A DNA stretch of 64,000 nucleotides from positions 3,224,001-3,288,000 of the forward strand of contig NZ_CP068393.1 in assembly GCF_018128945.1 (NCBI RefSeq). Reading direction: 5' to 3'. This document shows, one piece after another, positions 47,558-55,236 of this stretch (positions are counted from its first letter, which is position 1; the number at the start of each line of letters is the position of its first letter). The position numbers and the translations under genes were made by a program. This DNA is from Aristaeella hokkaidonensis (lineage in GTDB: Bacteria > Bacillota > Clostridia > Christensenellales > Aristaeellaceae). The notes beneath the pieces are model-generated. The model saw only the letters and a list, made by a program, of their open reading frames with translations, made no database searches and had not been told where the DNA came from.

Positions 47558-47662
47558 CTTGAAAATGAAATATCCGTCTGCGACGGATGTGAAATAAATC
47601 AGCTGCGCTGATTTGTGAAATATTGGCCGTTCCGGCCAATATGAAATATCGCTTCGCGACAT
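47558..47662. repeat. array of four short hairpins separated by 7-nt spacers (rTGAAAT)
   Basis: Heptamers CTTGAAA and ATGAAAT (47558-47571) are followed by hairpin 1 (ATCCGTC-TGC-GACGGAT, 47572-47588), spacer GTGAAAT, hairpin 2 (AAATCAGC-TGC-GCTGATTT, 47596-47614), spacer GTGAAAT, hairpin 3 (ATTGGCCG-TTC-CGGCCAAT, 47622-47640), spacer ATGAAAT, and hairpin 4 (ATATCGC-TTC-GCGACAT, 47646-47662, one mismatch). All loops are 3 nt (TGC or TTC). Stem sequences are unrelated, while spacers are conserved. Confidence 0.9.
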
Positions 47663-47665
47663 GAT

Positions 47666-47698
47666 ATAAACTCCTGATCTTTACAGACAGGAGTTTAT
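47666..47698 (+). terminator. hairpin between Gfo/Idh gene and merR
   Basis: 11-bp stem ATAAACTCCTG / CAGGAGTTTAT with an 11-nt loop, no T-tract; probable partial terminator. Confidence 0.45.
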
Positions 47699-47717
47699 CG
47701 GGTAGAATTGACATGAA

Positions 47718-47735
47718 GTTGAAGTTTACTCTAAG
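47718..47735 (+). promoter_or_regulatory. MerR operator at the merR promoter
   Basis: GTTGAAGTTTACTCTAAG has one arm (ACTCTAAG) identical to the consensus half-site of the two other operators; the other arm has two mismatches. It lies 22 nt before the merR start and suggests autoregulation. The -10/-35 match here is poor. Confidence 0.65.
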
Positions 47736-47756
47736 GTGATAACCGGGAGGTTCAAT

Positions 47757-48149
47757 ATGTATTCGATTCAGGATGTAAGCAATAAAACGGGACTTTCAAC
47801 CCATACTCTGCGGTATTATGAGAAGGAAGGCTTGATCTCCGGCGTGGAGCGGAGCCAGGGGGGATTCCGTCAGTATACGGACGAGGACCTGGAAAGGCTG
47901 GGACTGATCCGCTGCCTGAAGAACACCGGCATGTCCATCCAGGAAATCGCCCGGTTTGTGCAGCTGACCCATGAAGGAGATCACACGCTGGAGGAACGGG
48001 TGGAGCTTCTGAGGGAGCACAGGGAACGGGTGCTGGAACGTATGGCAGAAATGCAGGAGCACCTGGACAAGGTGACCTGGAAGCTGAACTTCTTCACAGA
48101 GAAACTGAAGGCGTATCAGGCTGAACAGAAAAAAGATAAGCAGGCATAA
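47757..48149 (+). CDS. MerR-family regulator (AdhR/NmlR-like, thiol-sensing candidate)
   Basis: 130 residues. Winged HTH (YSIQDVSNKTGLSTHTLRYYEKEGLI, 2-27) is followed by the wing and dimerisation coiled coil (about 80-125). The only cysteine, Cys53 in LIRCLKNTGMSIQEI, aligns with the single conserved Cys of AdhR (Cys52) and NmlR (Cys54), which senses aldehydes or electrophiles by alkylation. Start 47757 follows GGGAGG by 6 nt. Three matching operators (upstream of itself, Gfo/Idh and the reductase operon) define a local regulon. The sensing role is inferred from family and context. Confidence 0.9.
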   Translation: MYSIQDVSNKTGLSTHTLRYYEKEGLISGVERSQGGFRQYTDEDLERLGLIRCLKNTGMSIQEIARFVQLTHEGDHTLEERVELLREHRERVLERMAEMQEHLDKVTWKLNFFTEKLKAYQAEQKKDKQA

Positions 48150-48156
48150 GAAGACG

Positions 48157-48187
48157 GCCGTCCGGAAAGTCCGGACGGCTGCTGTGT
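48157..48187 (+). terminator. terminator after merR
   Basis: 9-bp GC stem GCCGTCCGG / CCGGACGGC, loop AAAGT, 7 nt after the merR stop. The downstream tract is only moderately T-rich. Confidence 0.65.
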
Positions 48188-48209
48188 TTCATGGATGACA
48201 AATTGTTCG

Positions 48210-48242
48210 AACCAGACAAAAGAACCGTCCCCTTGTCTGGTT
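48210..48242. repeat. REP-like hairpin, copy 1
   Basis: AACCAGACAA / TTGTCTGGTT (10 bp) around a 13-nt loop ending GAACCGTCCCC, in the convergent spacer between merR and the xylanase. Stem core and loop match the hairpin at 52043-52081. Confidence 0.8.
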
Positions 48243-48246
48243 TGGG

Positions 48247-49329
48247 TCAGTTTTTGACGGCATCGATGAGCTGCGCGACGCAGGGCTTTGGTTCACCGTT
48301 GATGTCAAAGAGCAGAGGATGCTGCTTGATGATTGGTGAACCAGGCTTCATTCCGAAGAAATCCAGCCAGGTATAATCGTCCGCTATACCCCAGGTGGTG
48401 ACGCAGTCGATCACATCGGCATAGCTGCGATAGATCTCGAAGAGTTTGACGTAGATTTTGTTGATCTTTGCGAGCTTTTCGGGAGTTGTTTTCAGTGCTT
48501 CCTTAATATATTCCTCAAATCCCGGGTCTCCCGGCTTAAGGCGGTAATTACCCTGATTGAAGGTGGCCATCATGGAGATATCCAGCTCGGTCACATGGAT
48601 ACGCAGGCCCATATTTGCGTAGATTTCGATGGAGCGTTTGATTTCGTCATAATCGGGAACTGCCATATGGTGCTGCTGCATACCGATACCGTCGACGCGG
48701 CAGCCTTTTTCCTGCAGGTTACGGATCAGGGAAACGATACGATCCCGTTTATCCGGGACAGTTTCGCTATAGTCGTTATAAAAGAGCTGGGCATCAGGGG
48801 CGGCATATTTGGACATGGAGCGGAAGGCTGCTTCGATGAAGCCGGTGCCGCAGAGTTTATAGTACTCACTGTTGCGATAAACGGGGCTTTCTCCCGGATT
48901 CTTTTCCGGATCGGGTACGTCATCCCGGGTGGCTTCATTCACCACATCCCAGGCATATACATCCTGGTTGAAGTGCTCACACAGGGCTTTGCTGTGGGCA
49001 TCAATGCGCTCATAAATCAACTCCGGCGCGGCGGGACGGTCACCGTCAAGATACATCCAGGCGGGCGTCTGGTTATGCCAGACAGGCGCATGGGCACGGA
49101 TTTTCACGCTCATCTCCCGTGCCATAGCCACAATGGGATCTGCCAGATCAAAACAGAATTTCCCTTCCTCCGGCTCGGTCGGTTCATACTTCATTTCGTT
49201 TTCTGCCGTCAGACTGTTGAACTGCTGCAGAAGCAGGTCGTGATGCTTTTTGACCTGCATAGGGGAAACCGCTGCTCCGATTTTGAAATACTTTTCGTAA
49301 GCCTTGGCCAGAGAAAGAATTTCGCTCAT
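48247..49329 (-). CDS. endo-1,4-beta-xylanase, glycoside hydrolase family 10
   Basis: 360-residue retaining xylanase. The GH10 barrel shows FNSLTAENEMKYEP, IRAHAPVWHNQTPAW, the acid/base E132 in WDVVNEATRDD and the nucleophile E249 in IHVTELDIS. No signal peptide and no carbohydrate-binding module, so it belongs to the intracellular GH10 group that cuts imported xylo-oligosaccharides. It stands alone, behind a promoter with a palindromic operator, and complements the GH43 and GH51 enzymes of this window. Confidence 0.94.
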   Translation of the reverse strand: MSEILSLAKAYEKYFKIGAAVSPMQVKKHHDLLLQQFNSLTAENEMKYEPTEPEEGKFCFDLADPIVAMAREMSVKIRAHAPVWHNQTPAWMYLDGDRPAAPELIYERIDAHSKALCEHFNQDVYAWDVVNEATRDDVPDPEKNPGESPVYRNSEYYKLCGTGFIEAAFRSMSKYAAPDAQLFYNDYSETVPDKRDRIVSLIRNLQEKGCRVDGIGMQQHHMAVPDYDEIKRSIEIYANMGLRIHVTELDISMMATFNQGNYRLKPGDPGFEEYIKEALKTTPEKLAKINKIYVKLFEIYRSYADVIDCVTTWGIADDYTWLDFFGMKPGSPIIKQHPLLFDINGEPKPCVAQLIDAVKN

Positions 49330-49364
49330 CCAAGATCCCCTTCCTTAATCATTTTTGTTGATTA

Positions 49365-49395
49365 ATTATACACCGTTGTACGTACATTATGTCAA
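49365..49395 (-). promoter_or_regulatory. xylanase promoter with palindromic operator
   Basis: On the minus strand TTGACA (49390-49395) and TATAAT (49365-49370) are 19 bp apart; the spacer contains the 10-bp palindrome TGTACGTACA (49377-49386). The long spacer suggests that an activator or repressor acts here; the regulator is not identified. Confidence 0.6.
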
Positions 49396-49546
49396 TAAGT
49401 TGTACCAACAAATGATTAAACAATACTTATTTCTGGTTGTTTTTATCTTGCCATACAATATCCGGGAGGATAGAATAAAACAGTGAAAAGAAAAAGCCGG
49501 ATCTGATCCGGGCCTGAAGATCATTCTATCAGTTAAACGAGGCTAT

Positions 49547-50296
49547 ATGAACGAGAATGAAGCAACGCTCCGGCATCTGTTGGATCTGTGCCGGAGAAGT
49601 GAACGTACCGGAAGCTGGCAGTATTCCGGCTTTTTAACACCGGCTGAGCAGGATGAGCTTCTGCGCAGCCCGGAAGCGGCACGTTACTCTTTTGTCCTGA
49701 CGGGAGGGCATGAGGCCGCGGAGCGGAAGATTCTCGCCGCAGGAGATGAAAGGGAGGCGGGGCAGCCGCTGCCGCCGATCAGCGTGGTGGCTGTGACGCC
49801 AAAGTCCATGAAATACGCGGAGGAACTGTCACACCGGGATTATCTGGGCGCAATCATGAACCTGGGGATAGACCGCAGCCTGACCGGGGATATCCTGGTG
49901 AAGGGCAAGAGGGCATGGTTCTTCTGTCTGTCTTCCGCAGCGGAAATGCTGGCATCTTCCCTGACACAGGTTCGTAAAACGGCGGTAAACGCAGAGGTGT
50001 GCGGAACAGACATTCCAGAAGTCCAACCCGAGTACGCCCCTCTGCGGCTGAATGTGATTTCGGAACGGCTGGACGCCATAACGGCGGCCTTCACGGGACT
50101 GTCCCGGGGACAGGCGGAAAAACTGTTCGGCGCGGAAAAAGTGTTTGTGAACGGACGCGTTATAACAGACAAGAGCACGAGGCTGAAGGAAGGGGATATC
50201 CTGTCGGTGCGAGGCTTCGGTAAGGCAGTATATGACGGAATAGAATATGAAACAAAAAAGAGCAGGCTGTGGGTTAGCCTGCGCAAATACGTTTGA
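49547..50296 (+). CDS. ylmH: S4-domain RNA-binding protein, YlmH family
   Basis: 249 residues: an N-terminal RRM-like region (about 1-150, with ISVVAVTPKSMKYAEELSHRDYLGAIMNLGIDR) and a C-terminal S4 RNA-binding domain (LNVISERLDAITAAFTGLSRGQAEKLFGAEKVFVNG, about 170-240). YlmH sits in the division gene cluster of many Firmicutes and has been linked to ribosome-associated quality control; here it is away from that cluster. The block YLGAIMNLGIDRSLTGDIL is diagnostic for the family. Confidence 0.88.
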   Translation: MNENEATLRHLLDLCRRSERTGSWQYSGFLTPAEQDELLRSPEAARYSFVLTGGHEAAERKILAAGDEREAGQPLPPISVVAVTPKSMKYAEELSHRDYLGAIMNLGIDRSLTGDILVKGKRAWFFCLSSAAEMLASSLTQVRKTAVNAEVCGTDIPEVQPEYAPLRLNVISERLDAITAAFTGLSRGQAEKLFGAEKVFVNGRVITDKSTRLKEGDILSVRGFGKAVYDGIEYETKKSRLWVSLRKYV

Positions 50297-50323
50297 AAGT
50301 TGACCTGGCTCGTAAGAACCGGG

Positions 50324-50812
50324 TTATTTTTTCAGGTTGAAATATTGATTCGGGATATGGCAGTAGCCGCCGGGGTTTTTGTCCAGGTATTTCTGGTGAT
50401 ACTCCTCGGCAGAGAAGAAATTCCGGAGGGGCTCCAGTTCCACAGCCAGCTTTGCGCCGGCTTTCTTTTCTTCTGCCTGATAAAAGGCCTGAATCTCCGG
50501 AAGGAGGGATTCATCCGTATAGTAGATACCGGTACGGTACTGAATGCCTTCATCATGTCCCTGGCGGTTGACGGACAGGGGATCAATGACCATGAAATAG
50601 TACTTCAGCAGTTCCGCAAGTGTGATACTGGTTTCGTCATAATCGATGCGGAGGGTTTCGGCATGGCCGCTGTCAGCGCAGACATCCTCATAGGAGGGAG
50701 CTTTGTCCGGACCGTTGGCATAACCGACTTCCGTGTGGAGAACGCCGTCAAACTGATCAAAGAACTTCTGCATTCCCCAGAAGCAGCCGCCGGCAAGATA
50801 AATGGTTTTCAT
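50324..50812 (-). CDS. msrA: peptide methionine-S-sulfoxide reductase A
   Basis: 162-residue MsrA that reduces the S epimer of methionine sulfoxide in oxidised proteins. The catalytic Cys10 is in LAGGCFWGMQKFF, with the family block TEVGYANG and the glutamate-containing SGHAETLRIDYD. A C-terminal CysHis (GGYCHIPNQ) may provide the resolving thiol. Its start overlaps the stop of the thioesterase gene by 4 bp (ATGA), so they form an operon. Confidence 0.95.
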   Translation of the reverse strand: MKTIYLAGGCFWGMQKFFDQFDGVLHTEVGYANGPDKAPSYEDVCADSGHAETLRIDYDETSITLAELLKYYFMVIDPLSVNRQGHDEGIQYRTGIYYTDESLLPEIQAFYQAEEKKAGAKLAVELEPLRNFFSAEEYHQKYLDKNPGGYCHIPNQYFNLKK

Positions 50813-51243
50813 GATTCCTGTTCCTTTCCTGTTGCAGTGTTCATAGAGCTTTCGATTGCCTCGCAGAAATCCGGCATCTCCCGCTTCAGCCGGACAAAAC
50901 GGCCTTCCCGGGTCAGGAAGACATGCTCGGATCGGGCTTCACAGACGATATCGTCCGGGTTCTTTCGCATGACATAGCGGATGGTCATCACGACGCCATT
51001 GAAAGATTCAACCGATATGTTTACGCTGACCGTATCCCCGAAGGTGCAGGGAGTCTTATATTCACAGGAGATGGCTTTGACCGGGGAGACGATTCCTTTC
51101 TCTTCCATGGCCGCGTACGGGAATCCCAGCTGATCCATCCATTGGATCCGGGCTTCCTCCATCCAGTGGATATAGTTGGCGTGATGAACAACACCCATCA
51201 TATCGGTTTCATAGTACTGAACCCGATGGGAATACGGCGCCAT
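50809..51243 (-). CDS. YbgC/FadM-type acyl-CoA thioesterase (hotdog fold)
   Basis: 144-residue hotdog-fold enzyme of the 4-hydroxybenzoyl-CoA thioesterase family. The active-site motif YYETDMMGVVHHANYIHWMEEAR carries the catalytic Asp of the YbgC group. Start 51243 (MAPYSHR) follows GGGAGGG by 6 nt, preferred over the frame's first Met at 51261. Acyl-CoA substrate cannot be told from sequence. Translationally coupled to msrA. Confidence 0.9.
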   Translation of the reverse strand: MAPYSHRVQYYETDMMGVVHHANYIHWMEEARIQWMDQLGFPYAAMEEKGIVSPVKAISCEYKTPCTFGDTVSVNISVESFNGVVMTIRYVMRKNPDDIVCEARSEHVFLTREGRFVRLKREMPDFCEAIESSMNTATGKEQES

Positions 51244-51319
51244 GAGCAACCCTCCCTGCAAAACAGTATATGGAGATTATACATCAGGATGGCGGGAATA
51301 CAAGTGTGCGGTTATTGGT

Positions 51320-51347
51320 TTGCAATCCGGTCGGGTTTCTGTATAAT
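51320..51347 (+). promoter_or_regulatory. promoter of the HAD hydrolase gene
   Basis: TTGCAA (51320-51325) and TATAAT (51342-51347), 16 bp apart, 44 nt before the start codon. Confidence 0.65.
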
Positions 51348-51390
51348 GACAAAGACCGGTACTGACGCCGGCGGAGGAGAGTGACCGGAA

Positions 51391-52002
51391 ATGACAGCGT
51401 ATATCTGGGATCTGGACGGTACATTGCTGGATTCCTATGGCGTGATTGTTGAGGCAGCCGCCAGAACGGCAGCTGATGAAGGAATAAATGATCCGAAAGA
51501 TTATATCCTGAAAGTTGTGAAGCAGAAATCCTGCACTGCCTACATGGAGGAGATCGGCAGTCAGTGCGGAAAGACGGTGCGAGAAGTGTTTGCCCAATAC
51601 CAGAAGCATACACACGCACTGGATGACCTGATCACCCTGATTGACGGAGCGAAGGAAACGCTGGAAAGGCTGCAGGAAGCCGGGGCTGTTCATTTTGTCT
51701 ATACACACCGGGGAAGTTCCTCCGAACCGATCCTGGAGCGGCTGGGAGTCCTGAAGTGCTTCAGGGAAGTGGTAACCTCCATGTATGGATTTGCGCCCAA
51801 ACCCTCGGGTGAAGGGGTGAGGTTCCTGGTAGAGAAATACGGCCTGGATCCGGAACAGACCTGGTATGTGGGAGACCGGACGCTGGATGTTTACTGCGCG
51901 AAGGACGCAGGCGTGAAGGCTTTGCTTTTCCTGGCGCCGGACACCTGCGTTGAGGCAACGGGGCAGGAAGACAGGATCGTAAAGGATCTGAGGGAAATAT
52001 AA
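51391..52002 (+). CDS. HAD-superfamily phosphatase (phosphoglycolate phosphatase-like)
   Basis: 203 residues with all HAD motifs: DLDGTLLDS (motif I nucleophile Asp), VYTHRGSS (motif II), KPSGEGVRFLVEKY (motif III Lys) and TWYVGDRTLDVYCAKDAG (motif IV). The helical cap between motifs I and II is of the C1 type seen in Gph and beta-phosphoglucomutases. Probably cleans up a small phosphorylated metabolite; the exact substrate is unknown. Monocistronic. Confidence 0.88.
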   Translation: MTAYIWDLDGTLLDSYGVIVEAAARTAADEGINDPKDYILKVVKQKSCTAYMEEIGSQCGKTVREVFAQYQKHTHALDDLITLIDGAKETLERLQEAGAVHFVYTHRGSSSEPILERLGVLKCFREVVTSMYGFAPKPSGEGVRFLVEKYGLDPEQTWYVGDRTLDVYCAKDAGVKALLFLAPDTCVEATGQEDRIVKDLREI

Positions 52003-52006
52003 AAAC

Positions 52007-52027
52007 AATTCATAATTCATAATGAAT
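52007..52027. repeat. heptamer tandem repeat, AATTCAT type, 3 units
   Basis: AATTCAT, AATTCAT, AATGAAT begin 5 nt after the HAD gene stop. Confidence 0.65.
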
Positions 52028-52042
52028 GTTGTTGAGACAATG

Positions 52043-52081
52043 AAAAACCAGACAAGAGAACCGTCCCCTTGTCTGGTTTTT
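52043..52081. repeat. REP-like hairpin, copy 2
   Basis: 13-bp perfect stem AAAAACCAGACAA / TTGTCTGGTTTTT with loop GAGAACCGTCCCC, in the convergent spacer between the HAD gene and the QueG-like gene. It also functions in shape as a bidirectional terminator, ending in TTTTT. Confidence 0.85.
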
Positions 52082-52083
52082 GT

Positions 52084-52758
52084 TTATTCAGCTTTTTCCG
52101 GAGTACCAAAGGGACAGGCAGCCATACAGAGCCCGCAGGCACTCTTCCGGCCGAGCTTGCGGATAAAGGCGCTGCGCATTTTATTGCAGCGATGAAAATC
52201 AATGATTTCTTCCCGCAGTTTACCGGCGTCCCACCGGACGTTCTTAAGCGCTTTGCAGGGGCAAATATCCACGCAGCGGCGGCAGTTTTCCGGACAACGG
52301 CTTTCAGTGATCGGCTCCCCATAGGTAAAGGGTGCGTTGATCAGCACGGCAGACAGCCGTACCCGGGGCCCGTAACGCTCAGTAATGATCACATCGTTCC
52401 GGCCGATCCAACCGATGCCGGCACGGGTTGCCGCATATTTGTAAGAGAATTCCGCCAGAAGGTCGGTTTCATTATTCTGGGCCATCGGCGGGATATAATA
52501 TACGGCTTTCTGCTCTTTCAGCAGTGCTTCAAGTTTTTCCAGAAACGCTTCAAGCCGGTCCCGGGATGAGCAGATTGCCGCATCAAAATCCGGCTCTGTA
52601 TAGCTCCCGGGCGTCAGCTGCTTTCCGTGAGGTACCGCCAGGACAAGGGCAGAAGGGTATTCCTGTGCAAGAGGACTGTAGGATATATCCGCAAACCCAT
52701 AAAGGATATCCGGGTACTGTGCCAGGAGATTCCTGACAGCACTTTCGAGGATTGTCAT
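52084..52758 (-). CDS. 4Fe-4S QueG-like protein (epoxyqueuosine reductase family, short)
   Basis: 224 residues. The C-terminal half has two ferredoxin-type clusters, CPENCRRCVDICPCKAL and CGLCMAACPFGTP, and the block YAATRAGIGWIGRNDVIITERYGPRVRLSAVL is the conserved QueG/reductive-dehalogenase-like motif. It lacks the C-terminal HEAT extension and part of the N-domain of full QueG (about 310-380 aa), so a role in queuosine synthesis is uncertain. Its start overlaps the upstream acetyltransferase stop by 4 bp. Confidence 0.75.
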   Translation of the reverse strand: MTILESAVRNLLAQYPDILYGFADISYSPLAQEYPSALVLAVPHGKQLTPGSYTEPDFDAAICSSRDRLEAFLEKLEALLKEQKAVYYIPPMAQNNETDLLAEFSYKYAATRAGIGWIGRNDVIITERYGPRVRLSAVLINAPFTYGEPITESRCPENCRRCVDICPCKALKNVRWDAGKLREEIIDFHRCNKMRSAFIRKLGRKSACGLCMAACPFGTPEKAE

Positions 52759-53801
52759 TCCATAATCTCCATATATCTTCGGAAGGTTTTGAAGCCGGCG
52801 GCTTCATAGAAAGCCAGGGCACCGCGGTTGAACTCCCACATGTTAAGCTCAAGACGTTTGAACCCTTTTTTCTTTACGAAATCGAGAATGAAACGGATCA
52901 TGGCACTGGCAACGCCCTGGCGCCTGAAGTGTTCATCCACGCAGAATTCATCAATATCCAGGAAATCCCGCTCAAACATGAAGGGGTTTTCCGGCCGGTT
53001 GATATGGTGCAGAATGGCAAAGCCGCAGACTTTTCCTTCTGCTTCCGCCACGACAATTTCCTGATCGGGATCCTTCCAGATTGTGAAAAGGTAATCCCGC
53101 AGCTCGTCGCAGAAACCGGGTTTAAAGACATCGGGTTTACCTTTCACATGTAAATCATTAACCACTTTGCGCAGTTTATTTACTGCTTCCAGATCCTCTT
53201 CCCGGGCAAAACGGACAATGACCGGAGCGGGAGACGTATGGCGTTCCACCGGGGTGCGGTCGCTCTGCAGCAAGGCGTAGCAGCAGACATCACAGATGCC
53301 CTGATTGTTTCTTCCGGCTCCGCGTTGAATGCCTTCTTTCAGCATACCGGCTTTTGCCATGACACGTCCGGATTTGGGGTTGTTTACATCATGATGGGCA
53401 GTGATGCGATGGAGGCTGACGGTGTCGAAAAGGTAATCCATAACAGCCCGCAGGGCTTCCGGCATGATCCCCCGGCCCCAGAAAGCTTTGCCCATGCAGT
53501 AGCCGATTTCTGCTTCCTCAAGCTGCTCAATTAAGTGCACAACAGCAATATTGCCGATAACGCTACCGGTCTCCTTCAGGACTATTGCCCACTGAAAGAA
53601 ATCGCCGTCCTCATAGTGAGAAATCCAGTCATTCAATACCATGCGGGTAATATCCACGCTGGAATGTGTGGGCCAGGTCAGGAAACGGGTGACTTCCGGG
53701 TCGGAAGCCCAGTTATTGAACATATCTTCAGCATCTTCGATTTTAAACGGCCGAAGGATCAGCCGATGGGTTTCCAGGGTCTGTGTTCCGGTTTTATTCA
53801 T
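52755..53801 (-). CDS. two fused GNAT acetyltransferase domains
   Basis: 348 residues. The N-terminal half (about 1-175) is a RimJ/RimL-type GNAT (TLETHRLILRPFKIEDAEDMF, GYCMGKAFWGRGIMPEALRAV, VNNPKSGRVMAKAGM). The C-terminal half (about 190-348) is a second GNAT (VRFAREEDLEAVNKLRKVV, VDEHFRRQGVASAMIRFIL, ALAFYEAAGFKTF). Each half has its own acetyl-CoA pyrophosphate loop (R/QxxGxG/A), so both may be active. Fusion of two different GNAT subfamilies is not rare but targets are unknown. First GNAT resembles ribosomal-protein N-acetyltransferases. Confidence 0.88.
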   Translation of the reverse strand: MNKTGTQTLETHRLILRPFKIEDAEDMFNNWASDPEVTRFLTWPTHSSVDITRMVLNDWISHYEDGDFFQWAIVLKETGSVIGNIAVVHLIEQLEEAEIGYCMGKAFWGRGIMPEALRAVMDYLFDTVSLHRITAHHDVNNPKSGRVMAKAGMLKEGIQRGAGRNNQGICDVCCYALLQSDRTPVERHTSPAPVIVRFAREEDLEAVNKLRKVVNDLHVKGKPDVFKPGFCDELRDYLFTIWKDPDQEIVVAEAEGKVCGFAILHHINRPENPFMFERDFLDIDEFCVDEHFRRQGVASAMIRFILDFVKKKGFKRLELNMWEFNRGALAFYEAAGFKTFRRYMEIME

Positions 53802-53878
53802 AGGGAATATCCTTCCTTTCTCTTTTTTAGCAGCGTGAAACAGGAGATCAATTCAGTATTTTGACTTCAGGCTCCTGT

Positions 53879-54370
53879 TTACAGGCAGAACTTCATATAT
53901 CCGCAGGTGAACGGAAAGAAATCATATTTCTCCGTGCCCGTATGAACCGCTCCGTTGCGTTCATACCATTGCCGGAGGACAGTGTTCTCTTCCACAATGC
54001 CCAGGTTGATAACTTTGCAATGCTGTTCCCTGGCCGTATCCATCGCATGTTTCAGCAGTTTCTCCCCGATTCCCTGATGCCTGTATTTCGGAAGAACCGC
54101 CAGGTTGCTCAGTTCACACTCACCGGAATCAAGAAGCTTCAGGGAATAATATCCGCGGATAATGCCGTCTTCCACATCTGCAAACATCAGCCGGTGCTCA
54201 CCCTCCATCTGCCAGAGCAGCCATTCCTCTGTCATGGCAAAAGCGGTGAACCGGGGAGCATTTTCTTTTGTAAAACCAAATTCATCCGCAACTGTCCGGA
54301 AACTCTCCCGGATTACCCGGACACATTCGGTAATATCTGCTCGTTCAACTTTCCGGATCATTTGAATCAC
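53879..54370 (-). CDS. GNAT family N-acetyltransferase
   Basis: 163 residues, single GNAT domain: CELSNLAVLPKYRHQGIGEKLLKHAMD contains the acetyl-CoA binding RxxGxG loop, and ENTVLRQWYERNGA is the C-terminal family block. The GTG at 54370 overlaps the methyltransferase stop (GTGA), supporting GTG as the coupled start; ATG 54361 is the alternative. AAAGGA lies just upstream. Substrate unknown. Confidence 0.87.
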   Translation of the reverse strand: MIQMIRKVERADITECVRVIRESFRTVADEFGFTKENAPRFTAFAMTEEWLLWQMEGEHRLMFADVEDGIIRGYYSLKLLDSGECELSNLAVLPKYRHQGIGEKLLKHAMDTAREQHCKVINLGIVEENTVLRQWYERNGAVHTGTEKYDFFPFTCGYMKFCL

Positions 54371-55197
54371 TGTTCCTTTCTCTTTAAAATCCAGATCAGG
54401 TTGCTCTGGTACCGGGAAGCAGAGGCAGGATCTTTCAGATCCTCCTTGTCTCCTTTATAACCGCGATAAATATCCAGCACTTCAAAACCGCAGAGCTGCG
54501 CCAGGAGGAACATTTCCCACCGCGTTGTCTGACGCATCATCAGGGGACGGATCCTTTCGCCGATAATTTCGTCCTTATCGTTGTATTCAACGAATTTCCA
54601 GTTGCCGCTCATCTGCTGCGTATAAGGATTGTAACTGATCGCATTATAAATCTTTTCCCGGTTTCCGTCATGGTTGACGTATTCCAGACGGAAGGAATAA
54701 TCATCGGGAGACGTCTGCATCTGGGCTGCCTGTATCGGCGGCCAGGGGTCGAAGGTATTGAGCGTCAGGATGCCTCCGGGAAGCAGCTGCTCCCGCAGGT
54801 TTTTCAGGGCGGCAATCTGCAGGGCTTGATCCGGCAGGTGCATGAAACCGCTGCGGGCGATGATGGCCAGGGAATACTTTTTACCGGAGCTGAATTTTGT
54901 CATATCCGCGGGGATAATGTTCAGGGAAAGACCGAGAGCTTCCGCTTTGGCAGAAGCAACCTTACACATCTCCTCAGAAAGATCCGTACCGTCGACGCTG
55001 ATACCGCGCTCCGCCAGGTAAAGCAGCACGGCACCCGTGCCGCAGGCAACGTCCACCACGCCGCCGGAACCGTGTTTCCGGGCCAGATCCAGGTAAAACT
55101 CCTGAAACCCCTCGTGATGATCCGTTCCCTGAGTGTACATGACCTCCAGATATCGGTCGTAGTTCTCGGCAACATCCCTGAAATCGTGCAGATCCAT
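54367..55197 (-). CDS. class I SAM-dependent methyltransferase
   Basis: 276 residues. SAM-binding motif I is VVDVACGTGAVLLYLAERG, with VDGTDLSEEMCKVA as motif II and LLPGGILTLNTFDPW as the post-motif strand. ATG 55197 (MDLHDF) has GGAGGAG 4 nt upstream. It starts the minus-strand cluster methyltransferase, GNAT, double GNAT, QueG-like. Acceptor molecule not identifiable. Confidence 0.88.
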   Translation of the reverse strand: MDLHDFRDVAENYDRYLEVMYTQGTDHHEGFQEFYLDLARKHGSGGVVDVACGTGAVLLYLAERGISVDGTDLSEEMCKVASAKAEALGLSLNIIPADMTKFSSGKKYSLAIIARSGFMHLPDQALQIAALKNLREQLLPGGILTLNTFDPWPPIQAAQMQTSPDDYSFRLEYVNHDGNREKIYNAISYNPYTQQMSGNWKFVEYNDKDEIIGERIRPLMMRQTTRWEMFLLAQLCGFEVLDIYRGYKGDKEDLKDPASASRYQSNLIWILKRKEQ

Positions 55198-55236
55198 GGT
55201 ACTCCTCCTCACTTTTTTTCTGATAAGATTCCGGAT

